Below, piece after piece: positions 25,095 through 33,464 of a DNA stretch of 64,000 nt; position 1 is the stretch's first letter, and each line of letters begins with the position of its first letter. Both the position numbers and the translations under genes were made by a program. The notes below the pieces were generated by a model. It had not been told where the DNA came from. It saw nothing but the letters and a program-made list of their open reading frames with translations, and searched no databases. Origin of the DNA: UBA3103 sp002365855 (GTDB taxonomy: Bacteria > Bacillota > Desulfotomaculia > Desulfotomaculales > Pelotomaculaceae); the NCBI GenBank assembly GCA_030627625.1, contig DAOURR010000004.1:1-64000 (forward strand). The letters are read 5' to 3'.

Positions 25095-25123
25095 ATACTA
25101 ACACAACAGCCCCGAAAAGGCAA
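25095..25123 (-). promoter_or_regulatory. promoter of the structured RNA
   Basis: Minus-strand TTGCCT (25118-25123) and TAGTAT (25095-25100) are 17 bases apart. The predicted start, near 25088, is a few bases before the closing helix. Confidence 0.65.
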
Positions 25124-25230
25124 CTGTTTTTTGCTAAACACTTCCCGTTTCAGAGCTTCATGGCCATTAATATAATAACAATATCGGTTGTTCAAAAAAG
25201 GGGAAAGCATTACCTCGAAGTTGATTGACT

Positions 25231-25713
25231 CTACTTGTGATACGGCTCGCCCCTGGCGATCTTAAACCAGCGAAAAACCTGTTCCAGCAGAATAACCCGC
25301 ACCAGTTGGTGGGGGAAGGTCATTCTTGAAAAAGAAAGCCTGAAGTCGGAACGCTCCAGTACCCTTTGGGAGAGGCCGAGTGACCCGCCAATGGCAAATG
25401 TAATGTCGCTTTTACCCTCCAGGGCCAAATTATCCAGCAGCCCGGCCATCTCTTCCGAAGAGCGCATTACTCCCTTTTGGTCCAATGCAACCAGGCAAGT
25501 GCCCGGCTGCAGGCGTTTGAGAAGACGATCCCCTTCTTTTTCCACGACTTTTTCAAGCATGGCCGGGGTTGATTTATCTGAAAATCCCTCGTCGTCTACT
25601 TCAACTACCTTGACCCTGGCATAAGGCGGCAGCCTTTTCAGGTACTCGGCCGCGCCAGCGGCCCAAAAACCCTCTTTCAGGCGCCCCACAGCCAGGATGG
25701 TGATATGAAGCAT
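25231..25713 (-). CDS. rlmH: 23S rRNA pseudouridine-1915 N3-methyltransferase
   Basis: A 160-residue SPOUT-fold methyltransferase that modifies helix 69 of 23S rRNA. The knot region FAIGGSLGLSQRVLERSD and the C-terminal RMTFPHQLVRVILLEQ, then ARGEPYHK, are the family signature. The ATG follows GGGGGATTGCT. It is read after murA with an intrinsic terminator between, so it may be transcribed by read-through or its own promoter. Confidence 0.95.
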   Translation of the reverse strand: MLHITILAVGRLKEGFWAAGAAEYLKRLPPYARVKVVEVDDEGFSDKSTPAMLEKVVEKEGDRLLKRLQPGTCLVALDQKGVMRSSEEMAGLLDNLALEGKSDITFAIGGSLGLSQRVLERSDFRLSFSRMTFPHQLVRVILLEQVFRWFKIARGEPYHK

Positions 25714-25731
25714 AGCAATCCCCCAAAAGAA

Positions 25732-25753
25732 AAAAGCGTGTTTGCACGCTTTT
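25732..25753 (-). terminator. terminator of murA
   Basis: AAAAGCGTG (25732-25740) pairs with CACGCTTTT (25745-25753). On the minus strand a run of six T follows. It begins inside the murA stop codon. Confidence 0.75.
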
Positions 25754-27008
25754 ATTTTCTCCAGATCTGAGCACCCAAAGACCTCAGCCTGTCTTCTAAA
25801 TTATGGTATCCCCTGTCTATAAACCCGGCGTTGCAGATCTCGGTTTCCCCTTTTGCCATCAGTCCCGCCACGATCAGGGCGGCGCCCGCGCGAAGGTCAG
25901 ATGCTTTTACCTGAGCGCCTTGAAGGGACTCCACACCTTCAATAACCGCCATCCGGCCCTCTACCTTTATTCTGGCGCCCATCCTCATCAGTTCATCCGC
26001 AACCATGAAACGGTTTTCAAAGATATTTTCAACCATAACGCTGGTGCCCGGCACAACCGAAAGCATAGCCATTAACTGCGACTGCATGTCGGTGGGAAAT
26101 CCGGGATAGGGCATGGTCTTAATGTCAATAGAGCGCAAGGGGTTGGCGGCGGTGACACGTAAATTGTCTTCCTCCTCAGCAATATCAACATTAGCTTCCC
26201 TGAGCTTAGCGATTAGCGGCTGCAGGTGTGCCGGAATAAGATTCTCTATGGTGACATCGCCCCCGGTGGCTGCTGCCGCCACCATGAAGGTTCCCGCCTC
26301 GATCCGGTCAGGTATAACAGGGTAGCGCACACTCCCTCCGAGAGAGGAGACCCCATCAATCCTTATAACGTCTGTTCCTGCTCCCCTAACCTTTGCGCCC
26401 ATGGTATTCAGGAAGCTGGCCAGGTCAACGACCTCCGGCTCTTTGGCCGCGTTCTCAATGAGTGTTTGTCCATCTGCCAGGCAGGCGGCCATCATGATAT
26501 TTTCAGTCGCCCCCACACTTGGAAAGTCCAGATAAATTCTGGACCCTTTCAGTCGCCCCGGCGCTCTCCCGCAGACACAGCCGTGTTCCAGGGTGAGATC
26601 CGCACCCAGACCCGTCAGTCCTTTAAAATGAAGATCCATGGGACGAATGCCGATATTACAGCCTCCCGGCAGCGCCACCCGGGCTCTGCCGAATCTTGCC
26701 AGCATGGGGCCCAGAAGGAGATTAGACGCCCTAAGTTTTTTGACCAGGTGGAATGGCGCCCCCGTGTTGACTTTCACAGGTGGAACTATTTTTAGAATTT
26801 CCTGGTTTTCCCAATTGACAGAAAACCCCAGGCTGTTGATGATTTCGATCATTACCCGAACATCGCTGATATCAGGTACATTTTCAATAACTGTTTCGTT
26901 CTCGGAAAGAATGGAAGCGCACAAAAGAGCCAGGGAGGCATTTTTGGCGCCGCATATCTTAACTCTGCCACGCAGGGGCTTCCCCCCGGCTATAACGATT
27001 TTTCCCAT
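25752..27008 (-). CDS. murA: UDP-N-acetylglucosamine 1-carboxyvinyltransferase
   Basis: A 418-residue enzyme for the first committed step of peptidoglycan synthesis, joining enolpyruvate to UDP-GlcNAc. The catalytic Cys117 (fosfomycin target) is present in LPGGCNIGIRP; family members usually read GGCAIG. KICGAKNASLALL and the C-terminal DRGYHNLEDRL match. A copy near spo0F/fba is normal in Firmicutes (MurAB), but here it lies 17 kb away next to rlmH. The ATG follows GAGGGCATTT. Confidence 0.96.
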   Translation of the reverse strand: MGKIVIAGGKPLRGRVKICGAKNASLALLCASILSENETVIENVPDISDVRVMIEIINSLGFSVNWENQEILKIVPPVKVNTGAPFHLVKKLRASNLLLGPMLARFGRARVALPGGCNIGIRPMDLHFKGLTGLGADLTLEHGCVCGRAPGRLKGSRIYLDFPSVGATENIMMAACLADGQTLIENAAKEPEVVDLASFLNTMGAKVRGAGTDVIRIDGVSSLGGSVRYPVIPDRIEAGTFMVAAAATGGDVTIENLIPAHLQPLIAKLREANVDIAEEEDNLRVTAANPLRSIDIKTMPYPGFPTDMQSQLMAMLSVVPGTSVMVENIFENRFMVADELMRMGARIKVEGRMAVIEGVESLQGAQVKASDLRAGAALIVAGLMAKGETEICNAGFIDRGYHNLEDRLRSLGAQIWRK

Positions 27009-27124
27009 AAATGCCCTCCCGGGAATTCAAACTCCAAGTAATCCGTTGTTCAACGACACACCAGTTAAAATATTCGTCCCAAAATGCCGAATTCCTGCTG
27101 CTTCCAAAAGAATGAATTAATGGA

Positions 27125-28036
27125 TTAAAAAGAATGATTTAAGGCCCATTCCCAGCAGTTCACTTCAAAACGGGAGGCATCTATCTGCATGACGTCCTGC
27201 ATAGCTTTATTGAAATCGCTGCCGCGCCCCAGCTCTTTAATTAAATCAAATAGCGCCTTTTCACCTGAATGGTGAACGATGTAGCGCACGGCTGCAAAAG
27301 ATTGCCTGTAGGCCAGGGACTGGTTGGGGAGATCATCAAAGTCTATCGTAAGATCTTTCATGGAGTACAGAGTTTGTCTCAGCGAACCGTATGAATCGTT
27401 AAATTCAAACCCGGTAAGTTTATATTCCTCGTACTGCGCCACCCCTTCGGTAAACCAGCGGGGATAGTTGCCGCCTGTAAGGTAGTCGACCATCAGGTGG
27501 GTAAGCTCGTGGGCCATGGGACCAGAAGAAACAAATACATCCCTGACCCGGCCCGGCTCGCTTTCTTCAATCCATGCCTCAGGCGCAAGCACCCGGACAG
27601 TACCGGCCCAGTAAACGCCCATGGCGCTTTCATTGGCTTCCCAACCAAAACTCCTGTTTATTTCCTCCCTGGTGGAATGCAAAATGATCGGGATCCTGGA
27701 GCGAGGGGTGAAACCGAAGTCCTCAGTTACAGGGTGATAAAACCGCTCGGCTGTAGCTAACACCAGGGTCGCGCTGTCCCTGTCCTCCGGCTTAAATTTT
27801 ACGTAAAAATGCTCCGATGTCAACTTGTCCATGTTCCAGGATCCGATTACAGTATGCAGCTTCACAAGTTCCCTGACTGCGCCGTAGCCGTAAAACCTGA
27901 CCGCCGCCGGGAATTTCCCCATCATTGTTACAGTTAAAATAAAGACTACGGCAATAATTTTTATGCCCCAGCCTTTTAATATAACGTTACGAGGCCCGGG
28001 GGCGCTTCCTGTGGTGTTCTCAACTTCGGTCTCCAT
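27125..28036 (-). CDS. membrane-anchored gluzincin peptidase (MA-type)
   Basis: A 303-residue protein with one N-terminal membrane helix (about 24-42) and an outer zinc-peptidase domain. The zinc motif is HELTH (176-180), with the third ligand Glu198 in FTEGVAQYEEYK, the pattern of the peptidase MA (M1-like) superfamily. Upstream, ERFYHPVTEDFGFTPRSRIPI is typical of Peptidase_MA_2 proteins. Its substrate is unknown. It ends close to murA and lies on the same strand as the TPR gene upstream. Confidence 0.8.
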   Translation of the reverse strand: METEVENTTGSAPGPRNVILKGWGIKIIAVVFILTVTMMGKFPAAVRFYGYGAVRELVKLHTVIGSWNMDKLTSEHFYVKFKPEDRDSATLVLATAERFYHPVTEDFGFTPRSRIPIILHSTREEINRSFGWEANESAMGVYWAGTVRVLAPEAWIEESEPGRVRDVFVSSGPMAHELTHLMVDYLTGGNYPRWFTEGVAQYEEYKLTGFEFNDSYGSLRQTLYSMKDLTIDFDDLPNQSLAYRQSFAAVRYIVHHSGEKALFDLIKELGRGSDFNKAMQDVMQIDASRFEVNCWEWALNHSF

Positions 28037-28117
28037 TTACTAACCCCCTGACTAATTGGTTGACCAGTTTCATTATAAAGCCATGGCTGAGCCCTTCCTA
28101 GCGGAAATTATATACAT

Positions 28118-28166
28118 AAAAAAACCCGCACACGGCTTGCCTTTGCACAAGCTTGATGCGGGTTTT
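28118..28166 (-). terminator. terminator after the TPR gene
   Basis: AAAACCCGCA and TGCGGGTTTT form the outer stem and GCTTG/CAAGC an inner one. On the minus strand seven T follow. It separates the TPR gene from the peptidase gene. Confidence 0.8.
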
Positions 28167-28216
28167 AATGGTATTCATTTGGGATTGACTGATGTGTCCC
28201 TGTTTTATTTTCTAGA

Positions 28217-28807
28217 TCACTGCTCAGAGCCCGTTAACGCCTTCCATTCTTCAATAACCTGTTTTGCCTTTTCTACCTCAGGCCCTTCCCGGGCAATTTC
28301 AATAAACTTCTCCAGCTCTGTAATTCCCGCAGGATAATTTTTTTTACCAGCGCCAAGGACATATCCGTAAAGGAGGCGGGCATTTTTATTCTCAGGGTCC
28401 ATTTTAATTTGTTCCTGAAGATGGGTAACAGCCTGATCATACTCGCCGGTGTAATAATAAACTGTAGCTATGTCAATGCGGGCCTCAGCATTCTTGGGGT
28501 CTACGGCCAGGACCTGCTCATAGGTTTCTGCAGCCTGATCCGGGTTGCCAACGTATAGGTAAGCCTCAGCAAGTTCCATCAGCACATTTGTATCGCCGGG
28601 ATTTTCCCTGGCCATGACCTCCAGACCGGAAAGTCTCTCCTGAAGCGTCTGCTGCGAGAAATTGCCATCTTGTGTTTCACCGCCGCCCATCTGACCCTGA
28701 AATAATCCGGCCAGCGGAATAACCAGGCCGATAGCAATCAGGACGGTAACAGTAATGAAAACGGCTTTCTGCAGCCGGTTTCTTCTAAATGGTTTTCGAA
28801 CAGCCAA
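28217..28807 (-). CDS. membrane-anchored TPR-repeat protein
   Basis: A 196-residue protein with a basic head, one membrane helix (about 15-37) and about three tetratricopeptide repeats (NVLMELAEAYLYVGNPDQAAETYEQVL, split: AEAYLYVGNPDQAAETY; IATVYYYTGEYDQAVTHLQ; and a third, looser one to the end). TPRs act as protein-binding scaffolds. The TTG at 28807 follows GAGGTGAGTAAA and removes twelve unsupported residues. The partner is unknown. Confidence 0.8.
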   Translation of the reverse strand: MAVRKPFRRNRLQKAVFITVTVLIAIGLVIPLAGLFQGQMGGGETQDGNFSQQTLQERLSGLEVMARENPGDTNVLMELAEAYLYVGNPDQAAETYEQVLAVDPKNAEARIDIATVYYYTGEYDQAVTHLQEQIKMDPENKNARLLYGYVLGAGKKNYPAGITELEKFIEIAREGPEVEKAKQVIEEWKALTGSEQ

Positions 28808-28960
28808 TTTACTCACCTCAAAAGTATTATAGCATTGTTGCATGAGTTTTCAAGAAGTATTGAAAATGGAAAAACCACCCGGAACTTGTTGCCCGCGCGG
28901 CGGCGTCAGGGACCGCTTTAAGGTTTTTACGGCCTCTATATAAGGCCGGAAGGCAATTTT

Positions 28961-30379
28961 TTAAGGAAGATAATTTACAGGGTTGCGGGGTTCTCCGTTA
29001 ATCAGCACCTCAAAGTGCAGGTGGGGCCCCGTGGAACGCCCGGTGGAGCCTACATATCCTATGAGCTGTCCCCTTTCCACTGTTTGGCCGCGTTTTACAT
29101 TTATTGATGACAGGTGTGCATACTTGGTCACAAGCCCTCCGCCGTGGGATATTTCAATAATATTGCCGTAGCCGCCTGACCAGCCTGCCCCAATAATGGT
29201 ACCGCCGGCGGAAGCCACTACTTTATACCCGTAACCGGCGCCGATATCAATACCTTCATGCATCCTGCCGCTGCGCATCCCGAAATATGATACTATGCCG
29301 CCCGCACAGGGCCAGTTCAGCCGACCGTTACCGCCACGGGAAGCCAGCAGGTTCAGTGAGCCTCTGGCCACTACCTCCGGCGTGGACTCACTTAAGATTT
29401 TCTGATCCAGGACTTCCCTCTCGGTTTCAAAACCGTTTTCACGGATGATCCGGTATGTTACAAGCCTCTTGCCTGGCACACCCCTGCGGATGATCATCTT
29501 TTCCCCGTACAAGAGGTTATCATCTGTCCGCACCTCAACATCATACGGCGTGTCTTCCTCGAGAGTGACCTCGCGGGTTGCCAGGACCGTGATCAACGGG
29601 TGCTCTTTACTCAGGTTCAGTACCTGGCCGATGCTTAAACGCTCCGGGTCCAGGCCGGGATTGGTAAACTCAATCTGGTCCATATCAATTTTGACTGAGC
29701 GAGCTATGTCCCATAAAGTATCTCCGTCTTTTACCGTATACTGCTGGATTTTGCGAGCTCCCAGAAGGACTACATTTTTGGCTGTTTCCAGATCAAGCAC
29801 ACTCTGCAAATCAGCGGGCGCCTCTACCAGCTCTATTCTTTCCTTAAACTCGAGCTGTTCGCCGGTTTCAGTCGGGAACACCGATTTCAGCCAGGCAAGC
29901 AGCTCTTCAGCATCTTTCTTTTGGGCCACACAAACCTTTGTTTCACCGTTTACCACTATAGCCGTGCTGTTTTGTGTAAAGGTAAGGGCATTATCCAATC
30001 TTTCAGCCAAAGAATCGCAATCAAGAATATCTTCCTGTTTTACTTTGATTCCTCGATAGCTGATTTTTTCCGACACGGCCACGGACCAGCCGGACTGGTC
30101 TGACTTCAGCCTGATCAGCCCACTCAAGGCTTCCCTGGCAGTGCCCTCATCGGCTGCTATGGCCACGACATTTCCATTTACAGTCACGGCACAAGCGTTC
30201 CCGCTAAACGCGGCAAACGCAGACAGAGCCAGAACGTAATACAGCACTACCCCCAGAACAATTCTTTTGGCTACGGACAGCCGGGACAGCCATTGCTGAA
30301 TAATGGCTAAATAGGCAAACACTATAATGAGTCTTTCCGGCCATGAAGGGCGTCGCGGTCCTTTATCTTTGGACGGCAA
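28961..30379 (-). CDS. LysM-G5-M23 peptidase
   Basis: A 472-residue cell-wall hydrolase. Order: short basic N-terminus, membrane anchor (about 40-62), a variable region, a LysM module (QQYTVKDGDTLWDIARSV ... LSIGQVLNLS), a G5 domain (about 265-340, ending REVLDQKIL) and an M23 zinc endopeptidase at the C-terminus (MHEGIDIGAGYG and GPHLHFEVLIN with the zinc ligands). It probably trims peptidoglycan at the cell surface or in the cortex. The TTG after AAAGGAGAGGACGTGT is the likely start. It is the second M23 enzyme in the window. Confidence 0.9.
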   Translation of the reverse strand: MPSKDKGPRRPSWPERLIIVFAYLAIIQQWLSRLSVAKRIVLGVVLYYVLALSAFAAFSGNACAVTVNGNVVAIAADEGTAREALSGLIRLKSDQSGWSVAVSEKISYRGIKVKQEDILDCDSLAERLDNALTFTQNSTAIVVNGETKVCVAQKKDAEELLAWLKSVFPTETGEQLEFKERIELVEAPADLQSVLDLETAKNVVLLGARKIQQYTVKDGDTLWDIARSVKIDMDQIEFTNPGLDPERLSIGQVLNLSKEHPLITVLATREVTLEEDTPYDVEVRTDDNLLYGEKMIIRRGVPGKRLVTYRIIRENGFETEREVLDQKILSESTPEVVARGSLNLLASRGGNGRLNWPCAGGIVSYFGMRSGRMHEGIDIGAGYGYKVVASAGGTIIGAGWSGGYGNIIEISHGGGLVTKYAHLSSINVKRGQTVERGQLIGYVGSTGRSTGPHLHFEVLINGEPRNPVNYLP

Positions 30380-30653
30380 ACACGTCCTCTCCTTTCGGCC
30401 AAACAGTGAATCACAATTTGGCAAGCCACCTTATGGTTCCTTTAGGAGAAAGGAGGCAAAATGGCAGGGTTGATTATATCATAAGGTCAGTTAACTGGTA
30501 AACCAGCCTTTTTAGCAGAAAAAAGCTGAAAAACAAATGTAATTTAACTACAATGTAAATATTCGTCGAATATTCTATATGAGTATGAGAGCACCTGACC
30601 GGTCCTAAAAAAAATCTTTTATTATCACCGTTTATTTTCTATAGGCCTGTCAC

Positions 30654-32033
30654 TTAGGTTACCTCGATTTGGTTTAGTTCTACAGCCTTTAAATAAATAG
30701 CACATTCCAATCTTTTTCTGGCCAGCTCACAGCCTACCTGATAGGGGATGAAGATGGAACCGCTCGATCCCTCGGCGCTGGCATGGCAACCTCCGCTGCA
30801 GTGAAACTTCGCCCAACATTCAGCGCAGCCTTCCTTGTTATACAAGTGGGCCATGCGAAAGGTCTCTATCAGGGACGGGTCAACCTGCCCGTCTTTTACG
30901 CTGCCCATCAAGTATTCGCTCCTGCCAACGAACTGGTGACAGGGATAGATGTCCCCGTTTGGCGCAACGGCCAGGTATTCCCCGCCGGCGCCGCAGCCGG
31001 AAAGGCGCTTGGGAAGGCACGGCCCTCCATCAAAATCGATATTAAAATGAAAAAAGTTTACGGGTTTGCCGGAATTCCTGCGCTTGAGCAGTTCTCTAGT
31101 TAGTTCTTCATACTGTGTCAGTAACAGGGGTATGTCCTCTCTACGGATTGAATATTCGGCATCTTCAAACGCCACAACCGGCTCAATCGAAAGGCTTTTA
31201 AACCCAAGTCCAGCCATATGCAGGACATCAGAGCAAAAATCCAGGTTGTGACGGGTATAAGTGCCTCGAATGATGGTGTAGGCGGTTCCTGTGCGCTGCT
31301 GGCCCTCCCTTAATGTTACAAACTTCTGGATCCTGGGCAGCACCATGTCGTAAGATCCCGTTCCGGCAGGTACGCGCCGCATGTCGTCATGCACGTCGCG
31401 CCGGCCGTCAAGGCTTAACACCACATTTATGTCCTGTTCTATTAGAAAACTGCTAATTTCATCATCCAGGAGAACCCCGTTGGTTGTAACGGTAAACTGG
31501 AACTCCTTGCCTTTTTCCTGGCCCTGCAGACGGGCGTATGACACAAGCTCTTTTAAAACTTTGAAGTTTAAAAGGGGCTCGCCTCCAAAAAAATCTATTT
31601 CCAGCCGTTTTCTCCCGCCCGAACGATCAATTAACAAGTCGATTGCCCTGCGACCCGTTGAGCCTTGCATCAACTCATCCGCACCGCCGTAACAACCCTG
31701 ACCGGCAAAGCAGTAAAGGCAGCGCAGATTGCAGGAATGTGCAAGATGAAGACAAAGCGCTTTGGTAACGCACTCCCCTGATCTTCTGTACCCATCCGGA
31801 AAGGGTTCGGGGCTGTTAAGCAGGCCTTTTTGTTCAAGGTCCCTGATCTCGCACAGAGCTTCTATGATGTCCTCTGGCTCATATACATCCAGGAACTTAT
31901 CGACCATTTCCCCCTGATCAACCTGCTGGTAATCATCCAGCAGATCCCAAACTAACTTATCCACCACGTGGACTGCCCCGCTGTGCACGTCCAGAACGAT
32001 CCTGGTCCCGTCAAATTCAAACCTGTGCAGCAA
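30654..32033 (-). CDS. scfB: radical SAM SCIFF peptide maturase
   Basis: A 459-residue radical SAM/SPASM enzyme that installs thioether links in the SCIFF peptide. The radical SAM [4Fe-4S] motif is CNLRCLYC (CxxxCxxC). The C-terminal SPASM-like region carries the auxiliary-cluster cysteines (CGAGGEYLAVAPNGDIYPC, then CAECWAKFHCSGGC). The N-terminus MLHRFEFDGTRIVLDVHSGA is a peptide-binding (RRE-type) region. Its substrate gene lies 57 bases upstream, separated by a hairpin. The start is TTG after AAGGAGGACAC. Confidence 0.95.
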   Translation of the reverse strand: MLHRFEFDGTRIVLDVHSGAVHVVDKLVWDLLDDYQQVDQGEMVDKFLDVYEPEDIIEALCEIRDLEQKGLLNSPEPFPDGYRRSGECVTKALCLHLAHSCNLRCLYCFAGQGCYGGADELMQGSTGRRAIDLLIDRSGGRKRLEIDFFGGEPLLNFKVLKELVSYARLQGQEKGKEFQFTVTTNGVLLDDEISSFLIEQDINVVLSLDGRRDVHDDMRRVPAGTGSYDMVLPRIQKFVTLREGQQRTGTAYTIIRGTYTRHNLDFCSDVLHMAGLGFKSLSIEPVVAFEDAEYSIRREDIPLLLTQYEELTRELLKRRNSGKPVNFFHFNIDFDGGPCLPKRLSGCGAGGEYLAVAPNGDIYPCHQFVGRSEYLMGSVKDGQVDPSLIETFRMAHLYNKEGCAECWAKFHCSGGCHASAEGSSGSIFIPYQVGCELARKRLECAIYLKAVELNQIEVT

Positions 32034-32050
32034 AATTTTGTGTCCTCCTT

Positions 32051-32090
32051 AAAAAAAGACCTCGCCCCCTGAGTGGGACAAGGCTTTTTT
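32051..32090 (-). terminator. hairpin between the SCIFF gene and its maturase
   Basis: On the minus strand CCTTGTCCC and GGGGGCGAGG form a 9-pair stem with two wobbles, followed by TCTTTTTTT. It sits just after the peptide stop codon and would let only part of the transcripts run into the maturase gene. Confidence 0.75.
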
Positions 32091-32246
32091 CTACTTAGGT
32101 GAGCTTCCTTTAGTGCAGGACTGATTGCCTACAGTGCAGGATGTTTTACAGGCAGACTGGCAGGAAGCCTGACATTCACCACAACCACGGTCTTTGACAG
32201 TATCAGAAAGCCGAATATCATTTAGCGTCTTAATGTGTTTACCCAA
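32091..32246 (-). CDS. scfA: SCIFF ranthipeptide precursor (six cysteines in forty-five)
   Basis: A 51-residue ribosomal peptide precursor. The leader GKHIKTLNDIRLSDTVKDRG is followed by the core with six cysteines (Cys22, 25, 29, 33, 37, 44) spaced CGECQASCQSACKTSC then NQSC, the family's defining pattern. The maturase cross-links cysteines to nearby residues. The start is TTG after AGGGGTGGTAAACC. Promoter TTGCAC-17-TATAAT stands just upstream. The pair is nearly universal in Clostridia; the biological role is still debated. Confidence 0.95.
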   Translation of the reverse strand: MGKHIKTLNDIRLSDTVKDRGCGECQASCQSACKTSCTVGNQSCTKGSSPK

Positions 32247-32271
32247 GGTTTACCACCCCTCTTTCAAAAAC

Positions 32272-32300
32272 ATTATAAAGGATTGGTGATACTCGTGCAA
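32272..32300 (-). promoter_or_regulatory. promoter of the SCIFF operon
   Basis: Minus-strand TTGCAC (32295-32300) and TATAAT (32272-32277), 17 bases apart, end about 25 bases before the SCIFF start codon. Confidence 0.75.
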
Positions 32301-32505
32301 CAGTCCTGAAATGTAAAACGAACGTATATATTGTTTAAGAATTAATTGTGCCGCCGCATCATGCGAAAAATTGCTCATATTAATGCAAACTCAATTTTCC
32401 CATGCGGTGGGAGTTTCTACCTTACCTGGTAGATTGGTCGCTAAATTTCTACAATATGTATTGTTTGCCAACAAAAATCGTGTTAAAATACTATCGGGTG
32501 ATCAT

Positions 32506-32694
32506 ATGAAAATTATTAAATTATTAGATACTGTGAAGTTTTATTTCCACTTTATTATTTCCGGTTTTACCAACGGGGGAAGCTGGAAGCTAAACAGAAT
32601 TACAGAGCTTAACAATGTTGAAACCAGAAAAATATTGATTCGGAATATGTCGACATATAGGGAACTCCTTGCACAACACAAAAGGGTGTCCTGA
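32506..32694 (+). CDS. possible small hypothetical protein
   Basis: A 62-codon frame on the plus strand, start ATG after GGGTGATCAT, rich in Lys, Ile, Phe and Asn (begins KIIKLLDTVKFYFHFIISG). I recognise no family. It stands in a 650-base gap between SCIFF and a decayed permease and is followed by a hairpin with a T7 run. Composition is more AT-rich than the neighbours. It may be chance. Confidence 0.3.
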   Translation: MKIIKLLDTVKFYFHFIISGFTNGGSWKLNRITELNNVETRKILIRNMSTYRELLAQHKRVS

Positions 32695-32810
32695 TGAGTT
32701 CAGCTTTATAAGAACCTCTTCTGGATTCAGCGGATTTATTTAGTTGCCTCAATATAATTTTTATTAACTTAATAATATTTTTATGTCAGTTTACAAAAAG
32801 CATCCTGCCT

Positions 32811-32836
32811 AAGCTACGCGGCGTGGAGCTTTTTTT
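32811..32836 (+). terminator. terminator-like hairpin on the plus strand
   Basis: AAGCT...ACGC and GCGT...AGCTT can pair, with TTTTTTT directly after. It could end a transcript of the small plus-strand frame upstream. Confidence 0.45.
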
Positions 32837-32867
32837 ATGCTAAAATACGGCCCAAATAAATAAGCAT

Positions 32868-33335
32868 CTCAAAGATTATATTACTGAGCTGAGGGTGCAT
32901 GAAAATTCGATAATAAATGGTAAACTCCTGATTGAATTAGAGAAGATAACCGGCGCCGATATATTGGTTATGGGTTTAATACAGGGAGAGCAGCGCTTAC
33001 CAGACCCTTATAATCATCTGATTTTACACCCTTGCGACGTCCTCATTATCAGATCTGACACACGAGATCTGCAGACACTGTTGGATTCAGCAGGTCTTGA
33101 GCTCGTCGGGAGCAGAAAAATCCGGGAAGAAGACCTGCCGATCGGACAAAGCCGGCATTGTAGAAGCCGTGATCATGGCCAATTCTCTCATGGAAGGAAA
33201 ATCAGCCCTCGGCCTGAAATTGCGTCAGAGCTATGGGGTTACAAGTTCGGAGATTACTGGAGGATGGGCCTGCCCCTGGGAATTGTTGTCACTGCTGTGG
33301 CCATACCCTTGATCCTGCTGGTTTGGCCTTTTTAA
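32868..33335 (+). pseudogene. decayed SLC13-type permease (TrkA-C fragment and last helix)
   Basis: The first part (VHENSIINGKLLIELEKITG ... HPCDVLIIRSDTRDLQTLL) resembles a RCK_C/TrkA-C domain of the kind found between the membrane halves of SLC13 permeases. After about codon 80 the match moves to another frame (GIVEAVIMANSLMEGKSAL, then LKLRQSYGV), which looks like the start of a second TrkA-C domain. It then returns to the first frame as the final membrane helix (DYWRMGLPLGIVVTAVAIPL). The N-terminal membrane half is missing. This is a deletion with frameshifts, a dead gene. Confidence 0.75.
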
Positions 33336-33401
33336 TCAATGTTTTTTCTTACGCCTAGGATGATGGGAACAAAGATTTAACTGCCGGCAGCTAATATTTT
33401 T

Positions 33402-33428
33402 AAACCCCTCCTTTTTTGGGAGGGGTTT
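33402..33428 (-). terminator. terminator of glnS
   Basis: AAACCCCTCC (33402-33411) and GGAGGGGTTT (33419-33428) pair perfectly around TTTTTTG. It lies about 35 bases after the glnS stop. Confidence 0.7.
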
Positions 33429-33464
33429 GTGTTCGGCAAACTGGCTGTTTCAGCAAGTAATGGG

